DNA of 64,000 nucleotides from UBA6224 sp963730375 (GTDB lineage: Bacteria > Patescibacteriota > Saccharimonadia > Saccharimonadales > UBA4665), in assembly GCA_963730375.1 (NCBI GenBank), contig CAVSRJ010000001.1, forward strand, positions 124,001-188,000, read 5' to 3'. Below the pieces are notes generated by a model that was not told the DNA's origin, ran no database searches, and saw only the letters and a program-made list of their open reading frames with translations. Numbering within the stretch: position 1 is the stretch's first letter; every line of letters starts with the position of its first letter. Shown here piece after piece: positions 15,264 through 23,773 of this stretch. Made by a program: the position numbers and the translations under genes.

Positions 15264-15705
15264 ACCACGGCCAACTGCTAGCTTCGGCTAGTGTGCTTCT
15301 AGGCTAACCGCTCCCGCCAGGAACGGAAAGCCCTCTCAACCTCACCGGGATCCGGTGTGAGAGGGCTAGACGCTCCCCGCGCATGGGCGTATTTGCCTAA
15401 TCCACCGGATTCCGGTGAGGCCCCGCTGGATGTCTTCGGACATGCAACGGTTGTAGGGTAAGAGCCCAGTTCGGTGACATTTCGTCTCCAGACTGCCTCG
15501 TGCTCCCCTATTGTTTTTGCAGTTTCCTGCACATGTTTTACTCTTCGGAGTTGAAATACGTACTAGTGAATGGTCACTAGACATGCGGATCGGTATGACG
15601 GTATATAATGTGAGATTCCAACTGGAATCAATTCACCTCTTATAAACCCTGATATCGCTCCGCTGTCTTAACCCATATTGCAGATTGTCATGAGCTGATT
15701 TGTAC
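15264..15705. other. Region between the NlpC/P60 gene and tRNA-Asp, no gene seen
   Basis: The first 270 bases share the GC-rich character of the hydrolase gene and hold two related hairpins (CACCGG-GAT-CCGGTG near 15345 and CACCGGATTCCGGTG near 15405). The remainder is AT-richer, with an isolated TATAAT near 15603. No frame shows a recognisable product. Confidence 0.5.
15329..15367 (+). terminator. Strong hairpin behind the NlpC/P60 gene
   Basis: AGCCCTCTCA pairs with TGAGAGGGCT, with an inner CACCGG/CCGGTG stem. No T-run follows, as is common in GC-rich actinobacterial terminators. Confidence 0.55.
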
Positions 15706-15740
15706 AAAAAAAGAGCCACCCTTTGGTGACTCTCTTTTCT
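15706..15740 (-). terminator. Terminator of tRNA-Asp
   Basis: Minus-strand AGAGTCACC-AAAG-GGTGGCTCT is followed by a run of T, just after the tRNA. Confidence 0.85.
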
Positions 15741-15817
15741 TGGCGGGCCCGACCGGATTTGAACCGGCGATCTCCTCCGTGACAGGGAGGCGTGATAGGC
15801 CTCTTCACTACGAGCCC
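15741..15817 (-). tRNA. tRNA-Asp (GTC)
   Basis: Acceptor GGGCTCG pairs with CGGGCCC, anticodon stem CCTCC/GGAGG encloses CTGTCAC giving GTC, and 3' GCCA is encoded. Confidence 0.96.
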
Positions 15818-15840
15818 TCGTCGGAACTAACGGCTATGCC

Positions 15841-15936
15841 TCGTTTTGCGGTTTGCCGCAAAAGCTTCGGCTTTTGCCTAGGTTCCTCCTCTCAAATCTT
15901 GATTCAGTCGCTCTCGCTCCTTGGATTGAAGATTTG
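15841..15936. repeat. tRNA-flanking structured repeat, copy A
   Basis: It begins TCGTTTTGC and ends in a hairpin CAAATCTT...AAGATTTG enclosing CAGTCGCTCTCGCTCCTTGG. Copy B at 18099-18196 has the same order, and its stem is changed on both sides. Both lie just upstream of a tRNA gene or tRNA fragment. Confidence 0.65.
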
Positions 15937-16006
15937 GCTATCTGCCGCTCTAGGGAAAAGAGCAGGCCAACTTGGTTTGCTTGCAAACTCGGCTCCGCCG
16001 ATTGGC

Positions 16007-16035
16007 CGATGAGAAAAACCGTAGGTTTGTCTCAT
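16007..16035. repeat. 29-base dispersed hairpin repeat, copy 1
   Basis: The sequence is the exact reverse complement of 49251-49279. It can fold as GAGA-AAACC-GTA-GGTTT-TCTC with one internal mismatch. Confidence 0.8.
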
Positions 16036-16082
16036 ACAGAACAGAGGTGATTGTAGCAAGTATAACGACAGAAAAGCAACCG

Positions 16083-17159
16083 CTACTTCACCGAGATGTA
16101 TGCAGTGGGCGGATGCTGTTTTTTGATGGGGTTCACGAACTCACTAATATCTTTGTAGTTAAACGCGATATGCGCGACTTTGCGCTTCGTACCATCTATC
16201 TTCAACACTTTGACAATCTCGAGTGTGTATCCGGTGTTGATTACTGGAGAATACTGATTCTTTCCCAGTTTGTATATCTCCTGCAACAACACTGGAGACA
16301 GGTCGCGATTATTAAGCGTCACGATGAAGCCATATTCGCCGCCGTTATTCTTCGTAACTGCGTCATCAGACACCTGGCTTGCCAGCTTAGCAAAGTCCAC
16401 GCCTTTGCGTAACTGCTGGTAGGCGCTTTCCGCCCGCTTTTCAGTATTGGTATCGAGCGCGGCAGCTACCTTCTGGTCACGTAGCTCCAGCTTCAACTCA
16501 TGACGAAAATCTGTCACGGTCCAGCCCCAAAAATCGCGCAATACGGCGTTGAAGACTGCCTCGCTTGCCCCCAGGCGGTTTTGCTCACGAGCGATATCTA
16601 CTTGCTCATTCACTTCCTGATTCGTGACTCGCACGTTGTTTTTGGAGGCTAATTTGGCCACATATGCACGGTCGATTGCCTGTTCCAAGGAGCGGCTTTT
16701 CAGTAACGCCAGCTGGCGTTTGCCGGAATCGGAATTAAAGTCAACATCCTGCTGGTTACGGTAATAATGCATGTAGTGACGCAACTCAAAAAGGTAACTC
16801 TCATACGAAACAAAACGTCCGTCTGCCCAGGCAACCGGGAACGGCACAACACGCGTCACGCCATACATGAACGATGAAGTTGACTGAAAACGATACAGCG
16901 CCAGCGAGCTGCCAATAAAAAACAACAGGATTGCGATGATCACCACACCGACCGACAACTTCACTACCCTGTTTCGGGAGTGCTTCAGCGGATAGATAAA
17001 CTTACGAGCTCGCCCTAACACCTCTTCGCGATGTTGTGCAACCGAATCGTTCGTAATACGAGGTACGCCGTTTTCGTCTACGTTACTAGACCGCCGCCAA
17101 CGCCTAGGCAATACATGCAGTCTAGTAAATAACTTCTTCTTGGATTTCGATTTCATCAT
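16083..17159 (-). CDS. Membrane-anchored SurA/PpiC-type peptidyl-prolyl isomerase
   Basis: The 358-residue protein has a basic cytosolic head, one membrane helix (about residues 66-90, VVKLSVGVVIIAILLFFIG), a SurA-N-like helical chaperone region (about 115-240, with ALLKSRSLEQAIDRAYVAKL), and a parvulin domain (about 245-335: RAESAYQQLRKGVDFAKLAS, then GGEYGFIV and TGYTLEIVKVL). It should fold secreted or surface proteins outside the membrane, possibly pilins. The stop is followed by the tRNA-Asp region. The start is 3 bases after the PH-domain gene, so they form an operon. Confidence 0.88.
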   Translation of the reverse strand: MMKSKSKKKLFTRLHVLPRRWRRSSNVDENGVPRITNDSVAQHREEVLGRARKFIYPLKHSRNRVVKLSVGVVIIAILLFFIGSSLALYRFQSTSSFMYGVTRVVPFPVAWADGRFVSYESYLFELRHYMHYYRNQQDVDFNSDSGKRQLALLKSRSLEQAIDRAYVAKLASKNNVRVTNQEVNEQVDIAREQNRLGASEAVFNAVLRDFWGWTVTDFRHELKLELRDQKVAAALDTNTEKRAESAYQQLRKGVDFAKLASQVSDDAVTKNNGGEYGFIVTLNNRDLSPVLLQEIYKLGKNQYSPVINTGYTLEIVKVLKIDGTKRKVAHIAFNYKDISEFVNPIKKQHPPTAYISVK

Positions 17160-17162
17160 TGA

Positions 17163-17711
17163 TTATGCCTGCAACTGTGTGTTGGTAATGCCCAAGTCGC
17201 GAAGTATCAGCTGCAGCTTCTTGGTCGTCTTCGCCGGGTGATGCACGTCGTGGATCACCAACTCACCAACATATGTTTGCACTCTTATTGTACCAAATCC
17301 CAGCAGTGTTTCCTGAAGACCTTTGATTTCATAATTAATCATCTGGATTTGCGGAAGCCCGATATCAACAACACTGCGAGTGAACAAGCCCTTCTGTATA
17401 ATCTGAATGAAGCGCTGATCCGTTACGATATACACGCTGAAGTACCAGCTTATCCAAAACGGTACGATGAGTAATATACCTAGTGCAATACTCGCGCCGA
17501 GACTGCCGAAAAATAAGTTAAGACTCGGGGGGCTATCGGGCCGGGTGTACGTCAGAATTAGCATGATAATCGGACCGACCAGCCATGCCAACATACTGAT
17601 GATTAGACCTTTGCGCATGACGATGGGGTGTTTCCGGAAGACAAACTGTACTTCTTCGTCATCAAATTGGTCATCGAAGTACTTGACGGGGGCATGTTCG
17701 GTCGTGGCCAT
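17163..17711 (-). CDS. Membrane protein with a bacterial PH (bPH2, YdbT-like) domain
   Basis: The 182-residue protein has two adjacent membrane helices (about residues 34-56 and 66-92) followed by a bPH2 domain (VTDQRFIQIIQKGLFTRSVV, then IGLPQIQMINYE and LLGFGTIRVQT). The family's role is poorly defined, perhaps envelope stress or scaffold. The -10 TACAAT ends 6 bases before ATG 17711 (leaderless). It is the first gene of an operon with the PpiC protein. Confidence 0.8.
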   Translation of the reverse strand: MATTEHAPVKYFDDQFDDEEVQFVFRKHPIVMRKGLIISMLAWLVGPIIMLILTYTRPDSPPSLNLFFGSLGASIALGILLIVPFWISWYFSVYIVTDQRFIQIIQKGLFTRSVVDIGLPQIQMINYEIKGLQETLLGFGTIRVQTYVGELVIHDVHHPAKTTKKLQLILRDLGITNTQLQA

Positions 17712-17790
17712 ACCATGATTGTATCAGAAAATGCTTAAGGTGTTCCCTCTCTGGCGACGATGGGCGCCCCCGACTGAACACTCGGACCAA

Positions 17791-17815
17791 ACAAAAAACC
17801 TGACAACGTCAGGTT
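17791..17815 (-). terminator. Terminator of tRNA-Arg
   Basis: Minus-strand AACCTGAC-GTT-GTCAGGTT is followed by TTTTTTGTTT. Confidence 0.88.
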
Positions 17816-17822
17816 CTCTGTT

Positions 17823-17897
17823 TGGTGCCCCCGGAGGGAGTCGAACCCCCAGCTTCTCCTTAGGACGGAGTTGTTTTATCCATTGAACTACAGGGGC
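17823..17897 (-). tRNA. tRNA-Arg (CCT)
   Basis: Acceptor GCCCCTG pairs with CGGGGGC (one G-U), anticodon loop GTCCTAA gives CCT, and 3' ACCA is encoded. Its first 51 bases, with the four bases before the gene, are duplicated at 18025-18079. Confidence 0.94.
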
Positions 17898-18024
17898 ATG
17901 TGCATCATTGTACTACGAGCTTCGACTTTGGAGTCGACCCACCATCGGCGGGCCCGCGACTTCGCTAACGCAAGACCAGCTTGCGTCGGAAGGTCGCCTT
18001 GCGAACCGCCACGGGCGGCTCTCA

Positions 18025-18079
18025 CCCCAGCTTCTCCTTAGGACGGAGTTGTTTTATCCATTGAACTACAGGGGCATGT
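18025..18079 (-). repeat. Partial duplicate of tRNA-Arg (5' part only)
   Basis: All 55 bases are identical to 17847-17901, covering the acceptor 5' strand, the D arm and the anticodon arm but not the T arm or 3' acceptor. An 8-base inverted repeat (ACAGGGGC at 18068-18075 and GCCCCTGT at 18090-18097) flanks its 5' end. It cannot be a functional tRNA. Confidence 0.85.
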
Positions 18080-18098
18080 TCTTCCGTACGCCCCTGTT

Positions 18099-18196
18099 TC
18101 GTTTTGCCTTTTCGGCAAAATTTCGACTTGTGGGCTACGGTTTTCCTCGCAAGATTCTATTAAGTCGCTGTCGCTCCTTGGATTGTAATCTTGCGA
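18099..18196. repeat. tRNA-flanking structured repeat, copy B
   Basis: It begins TCGTTTTGC and ends in a hairpin CGCAAGATT...AATCTTGCG enclosing AAGTCGCTGTCGCTCCTTGG. The loop is nearly the same as copy A, while the stem differs with both sides compensating. Confidence 0.65.
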
Positions 18197-18237
18197 GAAG
18201 AACTATGGACTATGTTATAGCGGATTCCCCTAGTGAG

Positions 18238-18702
18238 CTACTTGCGCTCAAATTCCTCATAAATGTGCACATACTCGGACTTGTCGTACTGGAACAGTTC
18301 TTTCGCGTCAAAGAAGCGCTCGACTTCTGAGTTGCCGGAATCCTTGCTATCGGATGCATGGATTAAATTACGGCCAGTACCGATGGAAAAGTCACCTCGT
18401 ATCGTCCCAGCGTCAGCATTCCTGGGGTTAGTTGCACCAACCAGGACGCGAACTGAATTCACACACTCATACCCTTCCCACGCCATAACGACGACCGGCG
18501 AACTCTTCATAAAATCTTCGAGTCCAGAATAAAACGGCTTCTCCAGGTGCTCAGCATAGTGCGCCTGTAGCGCCTCAGAACCCAGTTGAATCATCTTGAG
18601 GCCGATAAGCTTAAGGCCCTTACGCTCGAGGCGACTAATGATCTCACCAACAAGACCACGCTGTACGGCGTCAGGCTTAGCAATAATAAGTGTTCGTTCC
18701 AT
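18238..18702 (-). CDS. ndk: Nucleoside diphosphate kinase
   Basis: Ndk (154 aa) moves phosphate between nucleoside tri- and diphosphates through a phospho-histidine. Visible are MERTLIIAKPDAVQRGLVGE, MAWEGYECVNSVRVLVGATN, and the active site IRGDFSIGTGRNLIHASDS with its catalytic His. Reading frame and length are normal. The ATG is preceded by AAGGAA and a strong promoter divergent from xerA. Confidence 0.97.
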   Translation of the reverse strand: MERTLIIAKPDAVQRGLVGEIISRLERKGLKLIGLKMIQLGSEALQAHYAEHLEKPFYSGLEDFMKSSPVVVMAWEGYECVNSVRVLVGATNPRNADAGTIRGDFSIGTGRNLIHASDSKDSGNSEVERFFDAKELFQYDKSEYVHIYEEFERK

Positions 18703-18728
18703 GCGTTTCCTTATTTACGTTTACGGCC

Positions 18729-18775
18729 ATTCTAACAGATATATAACAGAGGTGCAATCCACTGGGTGCTATACT
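18729..18775. promoter_or_regulatory. Divergent promoters of ndk (-) and the tyrosine recombinase (+)
   Basis: For ndk: minus-strand TTGCAC (18752-18757), 17 bases, TAGAAT (18729-18734). The spacer contains CTCTGTTA and a further TCTGTTA. For the recombinase: TATACT (18770-18775) lies 6 bases before ATG 18782, and AACAGAGGTG sits at its -35 position. The same CCYCTGTT box thus serves both directions. Confidence 0.7.
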
Positions 18776-18781
18776 ACGGAT

Positions 18782-19693
18782 ATGCGATTCGCTAATGCTA
18801 AAACCGACTTTTTAGAATACATGGAGATCGAGCAAAATCGCTCGCAAAAAACTATCGCGAACTATGACCACTACCTGGAGCGATTAATAGACTTTGCCGG
18901 TGATATCAAGGTATCCGAAATAACACCCGAACTGGTGCGGAAGTGGCGTCTGTGGCTCAACCGACTCGGTACCAACACGAGTGACGAACTGGGCAAGAGC
19001 ACGCAGAACTACCATCTGATAGCCCTGCGCGCCTTTCTCAAATTTTGTGCTCGACGCGACATCCCCGCTCTGACGGCAGACAAAATTGAACTATCTCGTA
19101 CTAAGCGGAAGCAGGTCACCTGGCTCAGTGAAGACGAGCTGAGTCGATTATTTGCGCAACCGGATATTTCCAAAATTCAGGGTTTACGCGATCGAGCAAT
19201 TTTAGAGTTACTGTTTTCGAGTGGCTTGCGCGTATCCGAGCTGGTTGGGCTGGATAAAGATCACATCAATCTAAAACGACGCGAATTCACCGTCCGTGGT
19301 AAGGGCCAGAAAGATCGCCCGATTTTTATCAGTGCTGAGGCAGCGAAGTGGCTCGATCATTACCTACAAAAACGGCAGGACAGCACCAGGCCACTCTTTG
19401 TTCGTTACAGCGGCACCAAGCAGGTTGACCTCAGCGGTAACTACCATCGCTTAACCGTTCGAAGCGTACAGCGGTTGGTCGCTCACTATGCCCTAATGGC
19501 TGGTATTACCAAACACGTCAGCCCACACACCTTGCGACACAGCTTTGCAACCGACCTACTGATGAATGGAGCCGACTTACGTTCAGTGCAAGCAATGCTC
19601 GGCCATAGCAACATCAGCACCACCCAAATCTATACCCACGTCACCGACCCACATTTGCGTAGTGTCCACGAACGCTTTCACAACAAAACGTAG
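18782..19693 (+). CDS. xerA: Tyrosine recombinase of the XerC/XerD family
   Basis: The 303-residue protein has an N-terminal SAM-like core-binding domain (FLEYMEIEQNRSQKTIANYD) and a catalytic domain with Arg in SSGLRVSELVGL, Lys in VRGKGQKDRPI, HTLRHSFAT (His-X-X-Arg), GHSNISTTQIYTH (His and the Tyr nucleophile). It is a single-recombinase type that likely resolves chromosome dimers together with FtsK (40223-42445). The symbol is tentative. The start is supported by a leaderless-type -10. It is not flanked by integrase-associated phage genes. Confidence 0.9.
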   Translation: MRFANAKTDFLEYMEIEQNRSQKTIANYDHYLERLIDFAGDIKVSEITPELVRKWRLWLNRLGTNTSDELGKSTQNYHLIALRAFLKFCARRDIPALTADKIELSRTKRKQVTWLSEDELSRLFAQPDISKIQGLRDRAILELLFSSGLRVSELVGLDKDHINLKRREFTVRGKGQKDRPIFISAEAAKWLDHYLQKRQDSTRPLFVRYSGTKQVDLSGNYHRLTVRSVQRLVAHYALMAGITKHVSPHTLRHSFATDLLMNGADLRSVQAMLGHSNISTTQIYTHVTDPHLRSVHERFHNKT

Positions 19694-19700
19694 CAATTAC

Positions 19701-20747
19701 CTAGGGGCACGTCGTAATGGGGCTATAGCTGGCTGGCGTCGAGTCCGGTTGTGTACTGCCCGATAATGAGAATATACGCTTACAGACCGTATCACCTGAT
19801 ATCAGAGGTGCTGGTACGCTACTATTTTGATTTGTTCCAGATATATCAATCGAGGCACTAATGCGACGAAGCACGTCTTGAGCCTTACCAGTAACGTCTA
19901 TCTGTGCCTGAGTGCCGGTAAACGCTACGGAGCTGCCGCCAGCTTCACCACTTATAGTAAGATCACCTGCTGCGTCGTAGTAGAGGGCGCTCACCCGAAG
20001 GAAGTATTTACTACCTCCACCCATATTAGTCAACGAGAACTGACAGCTCGTATTGTCACAATCAGCGAACTGAGTACTAACAGTGGGGGCGCCACTATAT
20101 GACGCCGATGAGCCGGCACCATTGGTAGGCATAACGAAAAAGGCGCGGTTGTTTGAAAGTAAAGCAGCTCGAGACAGGGTGGCGCCCGGCACAACGTCAA
20201 TTCGCAATGCAGCATATGGACAATTCCAACTCGTAGTGGGTTCAAAATTGTAATAGCCCGCGCCGGGACAATTCGTCACACTGCTAGCGAGCCCTGATGC
20301 CTTGCTCCATTCAAATTTCAGCGTATCGAGACTGCCGCCGGACGGATTCAAGGTAAATGCTGATGAGGCGCTGGAAAAGGCTACTCGTAGATCTGCAGGT
20401 GTGGTATCCACGAGGAGACAGCTGTAGGTAACCCCATCACTCGCATTACCAATCACATTATTGAAGCTATACTCTGCCGGGCCACCACTGCAGGTAGTTT
20501 TGTCGTTGAGAGGTTGGGATGTTTTGAGCCGGTTCCGGATGACGGCATCTGCGTCATTCAGGCCGCTTTCTGCAGCATAGAATGCTTGGGTGCTCAGCTG
20601 ATTGTCGAGTGATTGGCTTTGCTCGCGACGAGACAATTGTGCAAGTCCAAGCACGATAAGACTCACGATGATTATGAGCACCAGTGTCATCATAATCGAC
20701 ACGATTCCTTGCTGCTTTTCACGGATGTTGCTCATGCTTGTATTCAT
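19701..20747 (-). CDS. PilX-type minor pilus assembly protein
   Basis: The 348-residue protein has an N-terminal hydrophobic helix (residues 14-37, GIVSIMMTLVLIIIVSLIVL) followed by QAFYAAESGLNDA, the PilX_N signature. The remainder is Ser/Gly/Thr-rich with several Cys, consistent with an extracellular beta-rich domain. It is the last gene of the pilus locus and probably sits at the pilus tip (inference). Confidence 0.8.
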   Translation of the reverse strand: MNTSMSNIREKQQGIVSIMMTLVLIIIVSLIVLGLAQLSRREQSQSLDNQLSTQAFYAAESGLNDADAVIRNRLKTSQPLNDKTTCSGGPAEYSFNNVIGNASDGVTYSCLLVDTTPADLRVAFSSASSAFTLNPSGGSLDTLKFEWSKASGLASSVTNCPGAGYYNFEPTTSWNCPYAALRIDVVPGATLSRAALLSNNRAFFVMPTNGAGSSASYSGAPTVSTQFADCDNTSCQFSLTNMGGGSKYFLRVSALYYDAAGDLTISGEAGGSSVAFTGTQAQIDVTGKAQDVLRRISASIDISGTNQNSSVPAPLISGDTVCKRIFSLSGSTQPDSTPASYSPITTCP

Positions 20748-20757
20748 AATACCACTC

Positions 20758-21462
20758 CTACAGCCGTTGTTGTACGGTGGTTACAAGTTGTGATTTAGCA
20801 CAGAATTGCGCAACAATGCTCGATGAGCAGATCTCGCTAGCCCAGGCCGTCGGAGTCATGATGGCCGACGGGACTGGGGTCAACAGATCATCATCGCCGT
20901 ACACTACCTGCACCGATATCTGATAGGTCGGCTTTTGTCCGGATACCGAGACATCAGTAACATCCAGCTGCGTTAATCGCATATTTTCACCCAACAATTC
21001 GTGGTCGGTTGTTGCGTTGAGCGAAGTGCCAGTCAAATCAATGCGAAGGGGCACTGCACTACTACAGTCAGTGCCGACACGCTTGACCATTCCATAGGGA
21101 TATTGATGCTTTGCAGCATTTGATGTGCCGTGCTTGACTTGATAGCCAATGCGGTAACTATACAGCGTGTTACCGAGACAGATACCTTGGATATTGGATG
21201 CCGCTAGTCCCGCCGTGACGGATTGGCCAAACTGAATGTTTTGTGATATATCCTGCGCAATTGCGCGAGCTACTTGCTGAGTTTTTGAGGTAGTCAAGCC
21301 TTTGAAATAATCATGGCTAAAGCGCAGTACACCAGCTGCCATTACAAGCAATATGACCGAGAATACGATAGTTGCAATCATCAACTCGAAGATTGTAAAT
21401 CCGCGTTGCGATGAAATGCTTGGAGGTGTAGTGATATGGCTGCGCATAGGGTTTAGGTGCAC
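20758..21462 (-). CDS. Prepilin-like protein (PilW type)
   Basis: The 234-residue protein has a class III prepilin signal: SQRGFTIFELMIATIVFSV at residues 18-36, Gly-Phe cleavage with Glu at +5. The following domain has four Cys and ends in KSQLVTTVQQ. It should be processed by the peptidase encoded at 22296-23147. It overlaps the upstream prepilin gene by 10 bases. Confidence 0.85.
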   Translation of the reverse strand: MHLNPMRSHITTPPSISSQRGFTIFELMIATIVFSVILLVMAAGVLRFSHDYFKGLTTSKTQQVARAIAQDISQNIQFGQSVTAGLAASNIQGICLGNTLYSYRIGYQVKHGTSNAAKHQYPYGMVKRVGTDCSSAVPLRIDLTGTSLNATTDHELLGENMRLTQLDVTDVSVSGQKPTYQISVQVVYGDDDLLTPVPSAIMTPTAWASEICSSSIVAQFCAKSQLVTTVQQRL

Positions 21463-22253
21463 GTCTTGTTATCAAATATTTCTAACTCAACCGAAAGTTG
21501 GCGATTATCACCGCCAATAGTTATGAGACCCGACTGATTGGATCCGCCGCTGGCAAAACATACTTCGACACCTCCGGGAGGATTGAGGGTATAGGAATTC
21601 TTAAGTGATGTGTCAATCTGATTTACCGTACTGTTATTGTAGGGTTGGCCCATTTTTGTTTTACTCAAACCGTAAACATCAATCTGTTGCACGCCACTTG
21701 ATCCATTAGATGTATCCTGGAATGAAGACAATATAGCGACAGCGCCTGGCTGAGTGGTCGCACCGTTGAAATCGACACTCACTGCATTTAGACCATATTT
21801 TGTCTCATACCCTGTTGAAGCGTCAATACTATCACTCGAATCGTATATAACCATGGCCCCCGAATTGCTCATGCTTGTGGCGTCAGCCCGCGCCGCTATC
21901 GGAAACACGCGGTAGCCAGTATTATCAGCGCCTATACCGAACTGGATGACATCACCTAGAAAAATACAGTCGTGGTGACTTCCCTGAGCATCTGAACCAG
22001 CGTTGATTTTAATATTGCTCGAACCGCTATTCGTACAACTAAAATCACCGATGTCTTGGTAGCGGCCAGCCTGTACTTCACTTATTGTCTGCTGCAACTG
22101 ACCACGGACGTCCTGGACGGACTGTACGAACTCATTACTTCGCTGACGGATAGCCATCGTGCCGGCAATCGCAGCAAACAGCGCTGCGGTGATAGCCATG
22201 ACAATCATCACCTCCAATATGGTGTAGCCTGCCGAATGCGCCCTGCCCTTCAT
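21453..22253 (-). CDS. Prepilin-like protein (minor pseudopilin)
   Basis: The 266-residue protein has a prepilin signal at residues 8-27 (AGYTILEVMIVMAITAALFA, Gly-Tyr cleavage, Glu at +5). The long Ser/Gly/Asn-rich extracellular part has Cys pairs. It forms a minor pilin set with the genes at 20758 and 19701. Confidence 0.85.
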   Translation of the reverse strand: MKGRAHSAGYTILEVMIVMAITAALFAAIAGTMAIRQRSNEFVQSVQDVRGQLQQTISEVQAGRYQDIGDFSCTNSGSSNIKINAGSDAQGSHHDCIFLGDVIQFGIGADNTGYRVFPIAARADATSMSNSGAMVIYDSSDSIDASTGYETKYGLNAVSVDFNGATTQPGAVAILSSFQDTSNGSSGVQQIDVYGLSKTKMGQPYNNSTVNQIDTSLKNSYTLNPPGGVEVCFASGGSNQSGLITIGGDNRQLSVELEIFDNKTCT

Positions 22254-22295
22254 GCGTCCAAGTATACCATAAGCGGAACGCGCCCTACAGAGGTT

Positions 22296-23147
22296 TTAGG
22301 GCAGAAATAATCGTGTGTACCAGTCAAGAATGCCGCCACTATACAGCACTGTGAAGATTGCAGCAGCTATAAGATACGGGCCAAAAGGCACTTTTGTATC
22401 CCGCATAGACCGTCCACGGAGCAAGAGTGGCAGCGCTGACAGCGTACCGAGTGTAGAAGCTAGGAACAGCAGTAATAATGCCGCTAGCGGTCCCCCGGTG
22501 AAGAGTCCAAGAGCCACAGCGAGCTTGACGTCTCCTCCGCCAATCCACTGCTCCTGTGATACCTGGAACAATACGTAGAACAGACCCGCCAACACAATAA
22601 CCCCCCAGACACCTGCCATAACGATACTGCCAGCGTGGCTCATATCCTGCACTGCTAACGTCAGTCGAAAAAGCACAGCTATACCAATCAACGGAAACAC
22701 CAGCCGGTTCGGCAATAAATACCAGCGGGCATCGTACAGTGCCAGGGCCACGAATAACACGATGGCGGCGAGCCATGCCACAAATGCCACGTAACCCCAC
22801 CCTGCCAGACTGTACGGCCATGCGAGGTACGATAGCACGAATAACACCGCTACCAACACCTCCGCAAGAGGTGTATCAGGAATAGGAGCCTGGCAGTAGC
22901 GGCATTTTCCCCGCAATCGCAACCAACTAATGACCGGGATCAAATCCCTGGGTACAAGCTCGTGGCCACAGCTCATGCACATAGAACGACCTGTACTGAT
23001 GGATAAGCGTCTTTGATAGGTTTTGTCAGCTTTTGTTAGGCGCTTTTTGTCATTTAGCACATCTTTTTCGTGTACTCGCCATACCAGCGCATTGACGAAA
23101 CTACCCAAGGAGAGCCCGAACACAATCAGTAACAGTACAATCATCAT
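22296..23147 (-). CDS. pilD: Prepilin peptidase / N-methyltransferase
   Basis: The 283-residue A24 aspartic peptidase has the N-terminal LGSFVNALVWRVHEKD, the cytosolic zinc-binding CMSCGHELVPRD and CRYCQAPIPD (two CXXC pairs), and catalytic Asp in ALYDARWYLLPN and GGGDVKLAVALGLF, with about eight membrane helices. It cleaves and methylates the prepilins encoded around it. The zinc motif indicates a bifunctional enzyme. Confidence 0.93.
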   Translation of the reverse strand: MMIVLLLIVFGLSLGSFVNALVWRVHEKDVLNDKKRLTKADKTYQRRLSISTGRSMCMSCGHELVPRDLIPVISWLRLRGKCRYCQAPIPDTPLAEVLVAVLFVLSYLAWPYSLAGWGYVAFVAWLAAIVLFVALALYDARWYLLPNRLVFPLIGIAVLFRLTLAVQDMSHAGSIVMAGVWGVIVLAGLFYVLFQVSQEQWIGGGDVKLAVALGLFTGGPLAALLLLFLASTLGTLSALPLLLRGRSMRDTKVPFGPYLIAAAIFTVLYSGGILDWYTRLFLP

Positions 23148-23161
23148 GCTAATGGTAACAC

Positions 23162-23190
23162 AAAAATGGACCCCGCAATGCGGGGTCCAT
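23162..23190 (-). terminator. Terminator behind pilA
   Basis: Minus-strand ATGGACCCCGC-ATT-GCGGGGTCCAT is followed by TTTTTG. It separates the abundant pilA transcript from pilD. Confidence 0.9.
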
Positions 23191-23214
23191 AATGACGCTT
23201 CAATCGTTATCGAT

Positions 23215-23670
23215 TTACTGGTCTACGCAAGCTTTGTCACCAGTACCACCACCAGTTTCAACGGTGTACATAACCGCGATGTGGCGTGGTGAAGCAGCAG
23301 TATTGACGTGAGCTGCGTCACAAGCACCGTTTGGTACAACGACAACTGTGTCGGTCGTGGTGTTGTTGGTACCAGCAGTACCGACCGTAACGCCAGTAGA
23401 GACGTAGTAGCCCATAGTACCGACTGCCTGCTGCAGACGAGCAGTTGTCAGAGATGTTACATCACCGTTGTGGTTAGAAACAATCTCGTTTGCAGCTGAA
23501 CCGACGCGACCAACGTCTTCTTTACGTTGGGTGTTTCGAGCGTTGCGCTGCAATGCTGGCACAGCCAAGAATACGATCAACATGATCAGTCCGGCGATAG
23601 CCAGTACGATCATCACCTCGATGATGGTGAAACCGCCTTGGCTCTTACGTTGTTTTAGATTGTTCAGCAT
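23215..23670 (-). CDS. pilA: Major type IV pilin
   Basis: The 151-residue prepilin has signal KSQGGFTIIEVMIVLAIAGLI (residues 9-29; Gly-Phe cleavage, Glu at +5), then the usual long helix and a Thr/Val-rich domain with a C-terminal Cys pair (NGACDAAH ... DKACVDQ) that could form the D-loop disulfide. A strong private promoter, a strong ribosome site (AAAGGGGGC) and its own terminator mark it as the highly expressed major pilin. Confidence 0.9.
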   Translation of the reverse strand: MLNNLKQRKSQGGFTIIEVMIVLAIAGLIMLIVFLAVPALQRNARNTQRKEDVGRVGSAANEIVSNHNGDVTSLTTARLQQAVGTMGYYVSTGVTVGTAGTNNTTTDTVVVVPNGACDAAHVNTAASPRHIAVMYTVETGGGTGDKACVDQ

Positions 23671-23713
23671 TGCAAATGCCCCCTTTGCTGCATGGTGTTA
23701 CGTTATAACTCAG

Positions 23714-23742
23714 ATAATAGCGGTTATGGTTGTTGAATGCAA
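23714..23742 (-). promoter_or_regulatory. Promoter of pilA
   Basis: Minus-strand TTGCAT, a 17-base spacer and TATTAT, giving a leader of roughly 35 bases with a strong Shine-Dalgarno. Confidence 0.75.
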
Positions 23743-23773
23743 ATTATTTTTGCGGTTGTCCACAGGGGCGCTA

